Counted from the first letter of the stretch, positions 50,817-58,273 are shown. The stretch: 64,000 nucleotides of DNA from Leptolyngbyaceae cyanobacterium clean351 (GCA_027451865.1 DAIDHW010000001.1:269798-333797), one strand, 5' to 3'. The notes: generated from the letters alone by a model not told the origin. Program-made: numbers and translations.

Positions 50817-52079
50817 TTGCCTCTCCCACCGCGGGCTTTACACATTAGTGTCAGTGATAACTTAGGGGGGGCGGCTCGCTCCGCCTACAAGATTCACACT
50901 GGCCTGCGCAACCTAGGCTGGGATTCTCGGATGCTGGTGCGCGAAAAGCGGACTGGAGATCCCAGTGTCGGCCACATCCGGGGCCAGAATCCATGGTTGC
51001 GGGCGGGGGACCTCCTCTGTCGCCAGGTATTTGACCGCGGCTTGGGGCTAGAAAACTGGTATTATCCATCTTCCTTCCAGATCACCAAGCATCCCTGGTG
51101 GCCGGATACTCAGGTAGTGCAGTTTTACAATCTCCATCCCAATTTCTTTAGCTATCGGGCTTTCCCCCACCTGAGTCAGACTAAACCTCTGGTGTGGCGT
51201 CTGCCGGACATGTGGGCCTTCACTGGGCACTGCACCTACAGCGGTCCTTGCCAGAGGTGGCAGACCGGTTGTGGTCAGTGTCCGCTTCTTACCCCCCTTC
51301 CGAGGGACACCACAGGCCGACTGTGGCGCATAAAGGGAAGCGTCTATCGGCGCTCCCGACTGACTGTTGTGGTTACTAACCAGTGGATGGAATCCCTAGT
51401 CAGTCAAAGTCCCCTCCTTGGTCACCTGCCGCGACGCCGGATCCCCAATGGGGTCAACACTCACCTCTATCGACCCCTGGACCAGATTGCCTGTCGTCGA
51501 GCTCTCCAGCTTGACCCGGCGGCCAAAGTGGTTTTGTTTGCTGCCGCCTTTACCCAAGACCGCACCAAGGGGGGAGCAGAGGCCCGACGGGTCCTTGGGC
51601 GATTAGCAGCGGCGGGCCTAGAGGATCTAGTCCTGCTGGTATTAGGCCAGGGGGCAGACACCTGGGGCCAGGAACCCGGCTACCGCACCGTATGCCTTGA
51701 GCAAACTGCCAGTGACCGATTTCTGGCCCTAGCCTACGGCGCCGCCGACCTCCTGTTGCACCCAGCCCAGGTGGAGAACTTCCCCAACACAATTTTGGAG
51801 AGCATGGCCTGCGGTACCCCCTGTGTTGCCTTCGCCGTAGGTGGAGTGGGGGAGGTAGTCAAATCCGGGCAAACCGGGCACCTGGGATCACCAGGGGATA
51901 TGGAGAGCATGGTGGTAGGGGTTAGGCAACTGCTGGAGAACGAGCCTTACCGGCAGACAATCAGCCGGAATTCCAGGCAAGTGGTGGAAGCTGAATACAC
52001 CCTGGAGTTACAAGCCCAGCGGTTTGCTGACCTATACCAAGAGCTGACCCAGATGCCTTTTTCTCCCCCCGCCCACTAG
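50817..52079 (+). CDS. GT4-family glycosyltransferase
   Basis: 420 residues. The only start upstream of the conserved part is TTG 50817, as a stop codon lies just before it. HISVSDNLGGAARSAYKIHTGL is the family start; VWRLPDMWAFTGHCTYSGPCQRWQTGCGQCPLL is a cysteine-rich segment seen in such transferases; the donor domain has LLHPAQVENFPNTILESMACGTPCVAFAVGGVGEVV with the E-x7-E motif. It precedes two GT2 genes at 3 nt and by overlap, a glycan-synthesis group. Confidence 0.87.
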   Translation: MPLPPRALHISVSDNLGGAARSAYKIHTGLRNLGWDSRMLVREKRTGDPSVGHIRGQNPWLRAGDLLCRQVFDRGLGLENWYYPSSFQITKHPWWPDTQVVQFYNLHPNFFSYRAFPHLSQTKPLVWRLPDMWAFTGHCTYSGPCQRWQTGCGQCPLLTPLPRDTTGRLWRIKGSVYRRSRLTVVVTNQWMESLVSQSPLLGHLPRRRIPNGVNTHLYRPLDQIACRRALQLDPAAKVVLFAAAFTQDRTKGGAEARRVLGRLAAAGLEDLVLLVLGQGADTWGQEPGYRTVCLEQTASDRFLALAYGAADLLLHPAQVENFPNTILESMACGTPCVAFAVGGVGEVVKSGQTGHLGSPGDMESMVVGVRQLLENEPYRQTISRNSRQVVEAEYTLELQAQRFADLYQELTQMPFSPPAH

Positions 52080-52082
52080 TCT

Positions 52083-52988
52083 ATGGTGCCTCAGGTATCC
52101 CTAATCATCCCCGTCCATAATCGCCGCTCCCTCACCCTCAGGTGCCTAGCAGTCCTGCGGGACCAGGGTCAGTTGGGGGAGTGCTTGGTGGTCGTGGTTG
52201 ATGACGGTTCAACAGACAGCACCGCCGAGGCCATCGGCCAGGAATTTCCCACTGTGGTGGTGCTGCGGGGAGATGGTCATCTGTGGTGGACCGGAGCCAT
52301 AGCCCTGGGGATGGAGTACGCCTACCGCCAGGGGGCTGAGTACTTCGTCTGGCTCAACGATGATACCCTGCCTTATCCCGAGGCTATTCCCTGCTTGGTG
52401 AGTGCTTGCCAAGCCAACCCCACCTGGATCAGCGCTGGCCAGTGCCACGAACCCGGCCAACCCCACCGCCCCAGCTACGGTGGCCTAAACCAGAGGTGGT
52501 GGGGGCTAAAACGCCTGACAGCCGACCGGGAACAACGGCGCACCTGTGACGCCCTGCCGGGTAACCTTACCTGCCTCCCCCGCCGGGTAGTCGAGGACTT
52601 GGGTTATCCCCGCTCCGACCTGACTCCCCACTACCACGGTGATGTTCTGTACACCACCCGGGCGCGGCGGCGGGGCTATCAGTTAGTCCTAGTGGGTGTT
52701 GCCCGGGCAGTCTGTGCCGATAATCCTGGTAATGAGTCGTGGCTGGTGGGCCGGGCCTCAGCCGCCCAGGTGTGGCAGGGTTTCTGGAGTCCCAAATCCC
52801 CCTTCTACATCCCCGGGTTCTGGCATTTTTGTCTATATCTTTGGGGAACGTGGGGGATAGTAGTATTCTGCCGTCCCTACCTCCACTGGAGCATCATTGC
52901 TCTCCTGAGGTTGGCTTTGCCCCTATCTTTGCGTCAGAAACTCCAATGCCAGATCCGACGTCTCCAGCGCTACCCTTTGTCTCGGTAA
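52083..52988 (+). CDS. GT2-family glycosyltransferase (rhamnosyltransferase-like)
   Basis: 301 residues. SLIIPVHNRRSLTLRCLAVL, VVVDDGSTDST and VWLNDDTLPYPEAI (DxD-type) mark a GT-A fold; CDALPGNLTCLPRRVVEDLGY is the acceptor part. It ends with a hydrophobic stretch (FCLYLWGTWGIVVFCRPYL). Similar to transferases for surface glycans. It overlaps the next gene by 43 nt. Confidence 0.85.
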   Translation: MVPQVSLIIPVHNRRSLTLRCLAVLRDQGQLGECLVVVVDDGSTDSTAEAIGQEFPTVVVLRGDGHLWWTGAIALGMEYAYRQGAEYFVWLNDDTLPYPEAIPCLVSACQANPTWISAGQCHEPGQPHRPSYGGLNQRWWGLKRLTADREQRRTCDALPGNLTCLPRRVVEDLGYPRSDLTPHYHGDVLYTTRARRRGYQLVLVGVARAVCADNPGNESWLVGRASAAQVWQGFWSPKSPFYIPGFWHFCLYLWGTWGIVVFCRPYLHWSIIALLRLALPLSLRQKLQCQIRRLQRYPLSR

Positions 52989-53890
52989 TTATTCCGGCCT
53001 ACAATGGCGCCCAAACCCTGGGAAAGCTCCTGGCAGCCCTCAGTTGTCAGACCTATCCCCGGGAAAGCTTGGAGGTAATTGTAGTCGACAACAACTCCCA
53101 AGATGGCTCAGACCAGATCGCCCGCAGCTTTACCGGGGTGAAGGTAGTCTACGAACCGGTCCAGGGCCGCAGTGCCGCCCGTAACCGAGGGATTGCCACT
53201 GCTCAGGGCTCTGTGTTGGCCTTTACCGATTGTGACTGCATTCCCCACCCGGACTGGATTAGGGCCGGAGTCCAGCTTCTGCTGACCTCGGGGGCCCAGC
53301 GAGTGGGGGGACAGATAATTCTCGACCCCATTACCCCCGACAGTCCGAGCACTAGTCTGCTCGACGCCCTCTATAATTTCCATCAGGCAGAGGTGATCCG
53401 GCGCTACGGGGCAGTAATCACGGCCAACTTCATCACCTATAGGTCCCTCTTTGGGCTGGTAGGTCTTTTCAACCCTCAAGCCACCGGCCTAGAGGATATG
53501 GAGTTTGGCCTGCGGGCCGAGCTTGCCCATACTAAAGCAGTCTACGCTCCAGACTCCATCATCTTCCATCCCCCCCGGGATTGGTCTACCCTCCTGGCTA
53601 AGGGACGGGCTTCCGGGCGAGGCACCTACCTGCTATGCAAGGTCTATCCTACCTGGTCAGGACTGTGGGGCTGGAAACATCCCTTACGGATTATCAAGTT
53701 GCTTCTGTGGCCTCGGCCACTCCATTGGCAGCGCCTTCCCTTCTCCCCTCGTCGTCTCAGGTGGTCCCAAGTGTTCTGGATCCACCTCCTGGGCTGGCGG
53801 CTCATCTATTGGCCGAGTGCTCTCACCTACGCCCAATTGTGGCTGCAAGACCTGGTAAACCGGGGGCTGACCACAACCAAAGCCAATTAA
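52946..53890 (+). CDS. GT2-family glycosyltransferase
   Basis: 314 residues from ATG 52946 (MPDPTSPALPFVSVIIPAYNG). VIIPAYNGAQTLGKLLAALS, VVDNNSQDGSDQIA and FTDCDCIPHPDWI (DxD-like) mark the GT-A fold; LEDMEFGLRAELAHTKAVYAPDSIIFHPP is the conserved ED(Y/M) block. The open frame runs further upstream, but that part is antisense-like shadow of the previous gene. Last of the three glycosyltransferase genes. Confidence 0.86.
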   Translation: MPDPTSPALPFVSVIIPAYNGAQTLGKLLAALSCQTYPRESLEVIVVDNNSQDGSDQIARSFTGVKVVYEPVQGRSAARNRGIATAQGSVLAFTDCDCIPHPDWIRAGVQLLLTSGAQRVGGQIILDPITPDSPSTSLLDALYNFHQAEVIRRYGAVITANFITYRSLFGLVGLFNPQATGLEDMEFGLRAELAHTKAVYAPDSIIFHPPRDWSTLLAKGRASGRGTYLLCKVYPTWSGLWGWKHPLRIIKLLLWPRPLHWQRLPFSPRRLRWSQVFWIHLLGWRLIYWPSALTYAQLWLQDLVNRGLTTTKAN

Positions 53891-53941
53891 CTCCCTAACC
53901 ACTTAGGCCCAAGAGTAAGGAGGTCAAGAATGGGCAGTCAG

Positions 53942-53970
53942 TTGACAATCCTATCTAGGTTTTGTTATTT
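53942..53970 (+). promoter_or_regulatory. Promoter upstream of glutamine riboswitch
   Basis: Consensus -35 TTGACA (53942-53947), 17-nt spacer, -10-like TTATTT (53965-53970). It would start RNA close to 53977, just before the riboswitch. The -10 is weak, as expected of a regulated promoter. Confidence 0.5.
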
Positions 53971-53983
53971 TAGATACAGAATA

Positions 53984-54066
53984 ATCGTTCATCTCTCCTG
54001 TTGAAACCCGACCACTCGGGTCGCTGGAGAGACGGAAGTAGGGATTGTCCCCAAGGAACGCGCCTA
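53984..54066 (+). promoter_or_regulatory. Glutamine riboswitch (glnA RNA / Downstream-peptide family)
   Basis: The strand reads ATCGTTCATCTCTCC ... GGAGAGACGGAAGTAGGG ... CCCCAAGGAACGCGCC, the conserved blocks of the glnA RNA motif. CGTTC (53986-53990) pairs with GAACG (54056-54060) as P1; TCTCTCC (53992-53998) pairs with GGAGAGA (54026-54032), capped by a CCCGA/TCGGG hairpin (54007-54020); GGGA/TCCC forms the third stem. This aptamer binds L-glutamine in cyanobacteria. It lies 27 nt before a 71-codon gene, the arrangement typical of the Downstream-peptide class. Confidence 0.85.
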
Positions 54067-54092
54067 ACATCTCCACCCTGAGGCACAATTCC

Positions 54093-54308
54093 ATGACGTT
54101 TTCTAATTTGGCCGTTGTAGCACCGACCTATCATCAAGGGGTCAATCCCACCCCCTCCCCCGTCTCCTCCGGGAGCTACCTGGGGGGGACGCTGGTATTT
54201 GTGGCCTTGGCCGTGATGGTGATAACTGGGCTAGCAAGTGCCGGGGTCCTGCAGCCCCGGGAGACAGTCAAGTCCCGCCTGGGTCAGGCTTCTGGTCCAG
54301 CCCACTAA
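54093..54308 (+). CDS. Small single-helix membrane protein under glutamine-riboswitch control
   Basis: 71 residues from ATG 54093. A Pro/Ser-rich N-terminus (PTPSPVSSGSY) is followed by one membrane helix, LGGTLVFVALAVMVITGLASAGVL (about residues 32-55), then a basic soluble tail (QPRETVKSRLGQ). I do not recognise it. It is unlike the soluble glutamine-synthetase inactivating factors (GifA/GifB) that riboswitches control in other cyanobacteria, because it has a membrane helix. An intrinsic terminator follows 32 nt after its stop, so it is a stand-alone transcript. Neighbours are PII paralogues. Confidence 0.72.
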   Translation: MTFSNLAVVAPTYHQGVNPTPSPVSSGSYLGGTLVFVALAVMVITGLASAGVLQPRETVKSRLGQASGPAH

Positions 54309-54339
54309 CACCATCACGCTATAATCTCTCTATCCCGAA

Positions 54340-54368
54340 AGCCGCGTCAGACTGACGCGGCTTTTTTG
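54340..54368 (+). terminator. Intrinsic terminator of the riboswitch transcript
   Basis: AAGCCGCGTCA, short GAC loop, TGACGCGGCTT, then TTTTTG. Strong GC stem of about 11 bp with a T-run, shortly after the small membrane-protein gene. It also lies just after the 3' end of the convergent PII gene. Confidence 0.9.
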
Positions 54369-54388
54369 TTTAAGGGTGGGCTAAGGAC

Positions 54389-54781
54389 CTAGGGATTAGT
54401 CATCCCCTCTAATTCCGGTTCTGGCAATAGCACTTCCACTCCAGTCTCTCCCGTCCGAATCCGCACAGCCTTGGTGACGGGCAACACAAACACCTTACCG
54501 TCACCGATTTTGCCCGTGTGAGCCGTCTTGACAATTGTATCGACCACCAGTTCGGTCATTTCAGAGGCCACTACCAATTCCAGTTTGACCTTGGGAATGA
54601 AATCGACGGTAAAGGGTTGCCGCTGGGCATTGTACAGGCCCAGGAAGGCCAAGGGACGCCCCTTTTGCCGCCCGAACCCCTTAACTCCAGTGACCGTCAT
54701 CCCCTGCACCCCCACCTTGACCAACGCTTCCTTAAGTTCCTCTAGCTTGGCAGGTTGAACTACCGCAATAATTAAATCCAT
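54389..54781 (-). CDS. PII-family signal protein with variant T-loop (paralogue 1)
   Basis: 130 residues. PII motifs are GMTVTGVKGFGRQKG, FIPKVKLELVV, TGKIGDGKVFVLPV and VRIRTGET, which hold the ATP/ADP and 2-oxoglutarate ligands. The T-loop differs from standard GlnB: between GRQKG and VDF there are 17 residues (RPLAFLGLYNAQRQPFT) instead of 11, and the Ser49 and Tyr51 equivalents are absent. It likely senses the same ligands but has other partners and is not phosphorylated at Ser49. A C-terminal tail (LLPEPELEGMTNP) is acidic. It has its own promoter at 54923-54951. Confidence 0.88.
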   Translation of the reverse strand: MDLIIAVVQPAKLEELKEALVKVGVQGMTVTGVKGFGRQKGRPLAFLGLYNAQRQPFTVDFIPKVKLELVVASEMTELVVDTIVKTAHTGKIGDGKVFVLPVTKAVRIRTGETGVEVLLPEPELEGMTNP

Positions 54782-54918
54782 AGTCGTCTAGGCGCCTTTT
54801 TTAGATCAGGGTCCAAATCCCCATAGATGTGCCTAGCTATGAGCCGAGCCACCTGTGACCTTGGCAGCCCATAACTAACCCAAATGCACACTCGAAGACT
54901 AGATTCTGTATTTTACGA

Positions 54919-54951
54919 GACAGATATAACAGTTTTATATTGGTCTGTCAA
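54919..54951 (-). promoter_or_regulatory. Promoter with overlapping palindrome before PII paralogue 1
   Basis: On the minus strand, TTGACA (54951-54946), 17 nt, TATATC (54928-54923). The same bases form a nested inverted repeat: GACAG (54919-54923), ATATAA (54924-54929), CAGTT, TTATAT (54935-54940), TGGT, CTGTC (54945-54949). A protein bound there would cover both promoter boxes and repress. Confidence 0.55.
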
Positions 54952-54976
54952 GGATTACCCGGTCCACGTGGCCATG

Positions 54977-55004
54977 AAAAAAGCCACGCCCTAAAGACGT
55001 GGCT
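54977..55004 (-). terminator. Intrinsic terminator after PII paralogue 2
   Basis: On the minus strand, AGCCACG (55004-54998), 9-nt loop, CGTGGCT (54988-54982), then a T-run (54981-54977). It ends the permease-small protein-PII transcript. Confidence 0.85.
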
Positions 55005-55043
55005 GGACTCAGAGGCCGGAGGTCTAGCCCCCGTCAAGTAACC

Positions 55044-55430
55044 CTAGCCCACGGGAGCTTCGGCCTCCTCGGGGGTGAGGGCAGCAACATCGGTTTCGTT
55101 GGTGCGGATCCGGACTGCCTTGGAGACTGGGATCACAAACACCTTGCCATCGCCGATCTTGCCGGTGTGGGCGGTTTTGACGATGGTGTCTACCACGGCA
55201 TCGGTGAGCTCAGAGGGCACCACCATTTCCAATTTCACCTTGGGGATAAAGTCAACCACAAAGGGCTGACGTTCCATGTTGTAGAGGCCGAGAAAAGCCA
55301 AGGGGTGACCTTTCTGCCGCCCGAAGCCCTTGACGCCACTGACCGTCATGCCTTGGATGCCAGCTTTAATCAGCGCTTCCTTCACTTCATCCAGCTTAGA
55401 AGGCTGAATTACCGCCATGATTAAGTCCAT
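55044..55430 (-). CDS. PII-family signal protein with variant T-loop (paralogue 2)
   Basis: 128 residues, closely similar to the PII paralogue 263 nt away. GMTVSGVKGFGRQKG, FIPKVKLEMVVP, TGKIGDGKVFVIPV and VRIRTNET are present. The T-loop is again 17 residues long between GRQKG and VDF (HPLAFLGLYNMERQPFV), without Ser49/Tyr51. It lies 34 nt downstream of the small membrane gene and 290 nt downstream of the permease stop on the same strand, and is followed by an intrinsic terminator. I infer that it controls the permease or the small protein, as GlnK does with AmtB. Confidence 0.88.
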   Translation of the reverse strand: MDLIMAVIQPSKLDEVKEALIKAGIQGMTVSGVKGFGRQKGHPLAFLGLYNMERQPFVVDFIPKVKLEMVVPSELTDAVVDTIVKTAHTGKIGDGKVFVIPVSKAVRIRTNETDVAALTPEEAEAPVG

Positions 55431-55463
55431 AAGTTACCTTTTCCTGTGCGTAAAATGCTGGAG

Positions 55464-55622
55464 CTATAGACCCAGCGCTGTCTCAACCACCAAACCAAAA
55501 ATCACCAATCCCAGGAGCACCTTGCCGGCGGTTTGAAAACCTACCTTCAGGATTCGCCTTTGCTGTTTACGGGGGAGAGTCGGCCACTCCTGGGGGTCAA
55601 TGAACCATTTGTTTGTTGCCAT
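55464..55622 (-). CDS. Small single-helix membrane protein between permease and PII
   Basis: 52 residues from ATG 55622: a soluble start MATNKWFIDPQEWPTL, a basic stretch PRKQQRRILKVG, and a C-terminal helix VLLGLVIFGLVVETALGL. A GGAG-rich tract on the minus strand precedes it weakly. I do not recognise the family. Its place inside the presumed permease-PII operon suggests a transporter accessory or PII docking role, but that is inference only. Confidence 0.6.
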   Translation of the reverse strand: MATNKWFIDPQEWPTLPRKQQRRILKVGFQTAGKVLLGLVIFGLVVETALGL

Positions 55623-55654
55623 AGGGGAGAGGGTAGATAGGAGGAGAGATGAGA

Positions 55655-55690
55655 CTCTCCCGGGGTGCCCTGGGTACCGCTCCGGGAGAG
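55655..55690 (-). repeat. Stem-loop between permease and small membrane gene
   Basis: CTCTCCCGG (55655-55663) and CCGGGAGAG (55682-55690) form a perfect 9-bp stem with an 18-nt loop. It lies after the permease stop, with no T-run on the minus strand, so it is more likely an mRNA-stabilising or partially attenuating hairpin than a full terminator. Confidence 0.6.
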
Positions 55691-55719
55691 CTTCTGGGGC
55701 GGGGAAGCCAAAATCAGAC

Positions 55720-57393
55720 CTAGTAGTCTCGCTTCGATTCCCGCAGGGGATGGTCAATGTCGTGGGGGACTAAGATCGGCCGGCCAGTCATCATACTGGT
55801 GCCAAAGACGTAGAGGAACCCAAGACCAAAGAATACCACTGACACCCCGATGGCGATTTGGGCGTTGGTGGCCGAAGAACCCCCGGCGGTGAAGCCAAAG
55901 TAGAACACCCCAAACATCATGGCGAAGTTCATAATGGCCCCAATAATGGGGATGACCACGGTCTGCCAGACGTTAGTTTCCTCCCCAAGCAGATGGTCTA
56001 GGGAAGCTACCAGGGTAACTAGACAGGTCAGACCGTAAAAAATAAAGGTGCCAATGTTTGACATCAAGGTGACTTGGGTCAGGTTGTTAACATTGAGCAC
56101 TCCGTATCCACCGATGGCGGCCGACAGGATAGTCAGGAAGATGACTCCAATGTAGGGCGTGCCAAAGGAGCGGTGCAGCCGGCCAAAGGCCGCCGGCAGT
56201 TCGTTATCCGCAGCCATGGCGTAGGTGATCCGCACCCCCGTGGATAGGGAGGAAAGGGTAGTGCCTACCAAGGCCATCAGCACCGTGATCGCGAGCACCA
56301 CCACCAGTACAAAACCGTGCCCACCGAGGAGCTGGTCCCCTAGAATGCGCGCCATGTCCCCGATAGGGGCACCGGAAAGGGCCGCCGCGTCAAAGCCGGT
56401 AACGATGCTGCCCCCAGCGTACTTAGCGGGGTCAAGGCCCAGGGCCTTCACGGCAGCCGCAAAGTCGGTAATCTTGGGGTCTAGGCCGGAGACGAAGGAG
56501 GAGGCATCTTGGGCCTTATCGACTACCCCCGCGTAGGCGTTGCTGATAAAGAAGTTAGCCGCAAAGTACTCGAGGAAGTAGCAAATGCAGGCTTGAATAA
56601 ACAGGGAGAGAATAACCGCCTTCGGGATATCCCGCTTGGGGTTAATGGCTTCTCCCGCTAGGGCGGTGGCAGACTCAAAACCCACCACCAGCAAGATGGC
56701 GATTGTGCACTGGAACAGCAGGCCGTTGAAGTCGTGGGGTAACAGCACACTCACGGCGTTGGGGAATTCGTACTTGAACTCTGGATGTCCAAGGCGAAAG
56801 GCAATGAACATTATGCTCAAGATGACCAGAGAGACGATCTGGACAATGTTGATAATAATGTTTACCAGAGTCGACCCAGTCACCCCCATGAGGGCAATGA
56901 AGCCCACCAAAACCGCAAACACGGCACACAGGGCGATCTGGGAAAAGGGGTCAGAGGCGAAGTTAGGGTTGAACAGCTGACCAATGTAGACAATCAGCGT
57001 CCCCATGAAGGCTACCATAACCCCAGGGTAGACCCAGTAGTACAGGTGGGAGGACCAGCCAGTAAGAAACTTGACGACCCGGGCGAAGCGGAAGTGCTTG
57101 TGCTCTTCCTTGCTGAGAATGGCGACCTCGGCATAAAAGTAGGAACTGCCTGCCCCAGCGTTGGGGTAGGCCTTGGACATGGTGGCAAAGCAACTGGCGG
57201 TCAGCAGGGCAATCATCGTAGCAATGGCAATAGAGGACCACATGTTCAGGGCTGAGGAACGGGGGGCCTGCACCTGATAGGTGGTCCACAAGAAGGCCCC
57301 AGGAGCGATCAGGGCCATCGCATTGATGGTAACCCCGATTAAGCCTAGGGTAGGCTTAAGGCCTTCGGAGGCGGGAGATTCTGCACTGGACAT
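55720..57393 (-). CDS. APC-superfamily amino-acid/amine permease
   Basis: 557 residues from ATG 57393; a TTG at 57411 would add six. About 12 helices. The first, GLIGVTINAMALIAPGAFLWTTYQ, has the unwound-helix substrate motif of APC transporters; LLVVGFESATALAGEAINPKRDIPKAV is the conserved helix-6 block. A long extracytoplasmic loop (about residues 290-370) is unusual. Substrate is probably an amino acid or polyamine. It heads a minus-strand group with a small membrane protein and a PII paralogue. Confidence 0.85.
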   Translation of the reverse strand: MSSAESPASEGLKPTLGLIGVTINAMALIAPGAFLWTTYQVQAPRSSALNMWSSIAIATMIALLTASCFATMSKAYPNAGAGSSYFYAEVAILSKEEHKHFRFARVVKFLTGWSSHLYYWVYPGVMVAFMGTLIVYIGQLFNPNFASDPFSQIALCAVFAVLVGFIALMGVTGSTLVNIIINIVQIVSLVILSIMFIAFRLGHPEFKYEFPNAVSVLLPHDFNGLLFQCTIAILLVVGFESATALAGEAINPKRDIPKAVILSLFIQACICYFLEYFAANFFISNAYAGVVDKAQDASSFVSGLDPKITDFAAAVKALGLDPAKYAGGSIVTGFDAAALSGAPIGDMARILGDQLLGGHGFVLVVVLAITVLMALVGTTLSSLSTGVRITYAMAADNELPAAFGRLHRSFGTPYIGVIFLTILSAAIGGYGVLNVNNLTQVTLMSNIGTFIFYGLTCLVTLVASLDHLLGEETNVWQTVVIPIIGAIMNFAMMFGVFYFGFTAGGSSATNAQIAIGVSVVFFGLGFLYVFGTSMMTGRPILVPHDIDHPLRESKRDY

Positions 57394-57567
57394 GGTTCTT
57401 GAAGGTTTCAAGGAGTGATTAAGCTTCCAAGATCCCGGATCCCTTACCTAGGATTCTGTAGCCCAGAATACGGATAGTCCCAATCTACGAGAATGAAATA
57501 ATACCGATACGCATTTGTCATTCCCCCCCTTGCCCCAGTCGCCCAACTGGAGTTATTCGGCCCGCGG
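57394..57567 (-). promoter_or_regulatory. ntcA site: Permease upstream region with GTA-N8-TAC (NtcA-type) site
   Basis: About 170 nt between purQ and the permease. GTA-N8-TAC is at 57458-57471 (GTA, GCCCAGAA, TAC), 65 nt before the permease ATG. This is the NtcA consensus, but I see no TAN3T -10 box at the normal distance downstream, so the site could be activating with a weak -10, repressing, or chance. A TATTAT at about 57491-57496 on the minus strand could be a -10 upstream of it. Confidence 0.4.
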
Positions 57568-58251
57568 CTAGGGGGAGGCTGCTAGCAGGCCGGCGAAAAG
57601 TCGGCGACCGGCGGTGCCGCCCGTGAGGGGGTCAGCCGCCCGCTCTGGATGGGGCATCATCCCCAGCACGTTACCCGCAGCATTACACAGGCCAGCGATC
57701 CCATTCAGGGATCCATTAGGGTTCTCGTTAAGGGCGCCGGAGGCTGAGCAGTAGCGCAGCAGCACCTGGCCCTGGTCCTCTAGTTGGCGCAGAGTAGTCG
57801 GGTCAGCGTAGTAACAGCCTTCCCCGTGGGCGATGGGGAGGGTAATTACTTCCCCCACCCGGTAGTCCTGAACCCAGGGGAGGTCCTGACGCTCGACGCG
57901 CAGGTGCACCCGATCACAGGTAAAGTGCAACTTTTGGTTGCGGATCAAAGCTCCCGGCAACAAGCCCGCCTCCGTGAGCACTTGAAAGCCATTACAGATT
58001 CCCAGGACCATCCCCCCCCCTCGAGCAAAGGCGCACACCGCCTCCATCACTGGGGAGAGGCGTGCTAGGGCCCCACAGCGCAGGTAGTCCCCATAGCTGA
58101 ACCCCCCCGGGATCACCACCACATCCACGCCCCCCAGGTCCTGTTCCGTGTGCCAAATCCAGTGCAACTGCTGGCCGAGCAGGTCCTGAACCACGTAGGC
58201 CACATCCCGGTCACAGTTGGACCCCGGAAAAACCACCACCCCAAATTTCAT
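57568..58251 (-). CDS. purQ: Phosphoribosylformylglycinamidine synthase subunit PurQ
   Basis: 227 residues from ATG 58251 (MKFGVVVFPGSNCDRDVAYV). Class I glutamine amidotransferase with catalytic Cys in VLGICNGFQVLTEAGLLPGAL and His/Glu in MMPHPERA. It supplies ammonia to PurL in purine synthesis. The open frame upstream of 58251 reads out of the GIY-YIG gene and is not supported. Its glutamine use links it only loosely to the neighbouring nitrogen block. Confidence 0.95.
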   Translation of the reverse strand: MKFGVVVFPGSNCDRDVAYVVQDLLGQQLHWIWHTEQDLGGVDVVVIPGGFSYGDYLRCGALARLSPVMEAVCAFARGGGMVLGICNGFQVLTEAGLLPGALIRNQKLHFTCDRVHLRVERQDLPWVQDYRVGEVITLPIAHGEGCYYADPTTLRQLEDQGQVLLRYCSASGALNENPNGSLNGIAGLCNAAGNVLGMMPHPERAADPLTGGTAGRRLFAGLLAASP

Positions 58252-58273
58252 CTCTTGGCACCCCAGAAAACTA

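Noticed and set aside
54320-54325. Consensus TATAAT just before the terminator at 54340
   Set aside because: No -35 at a suitable distance, and a transcript from it would end at once in the terminator.
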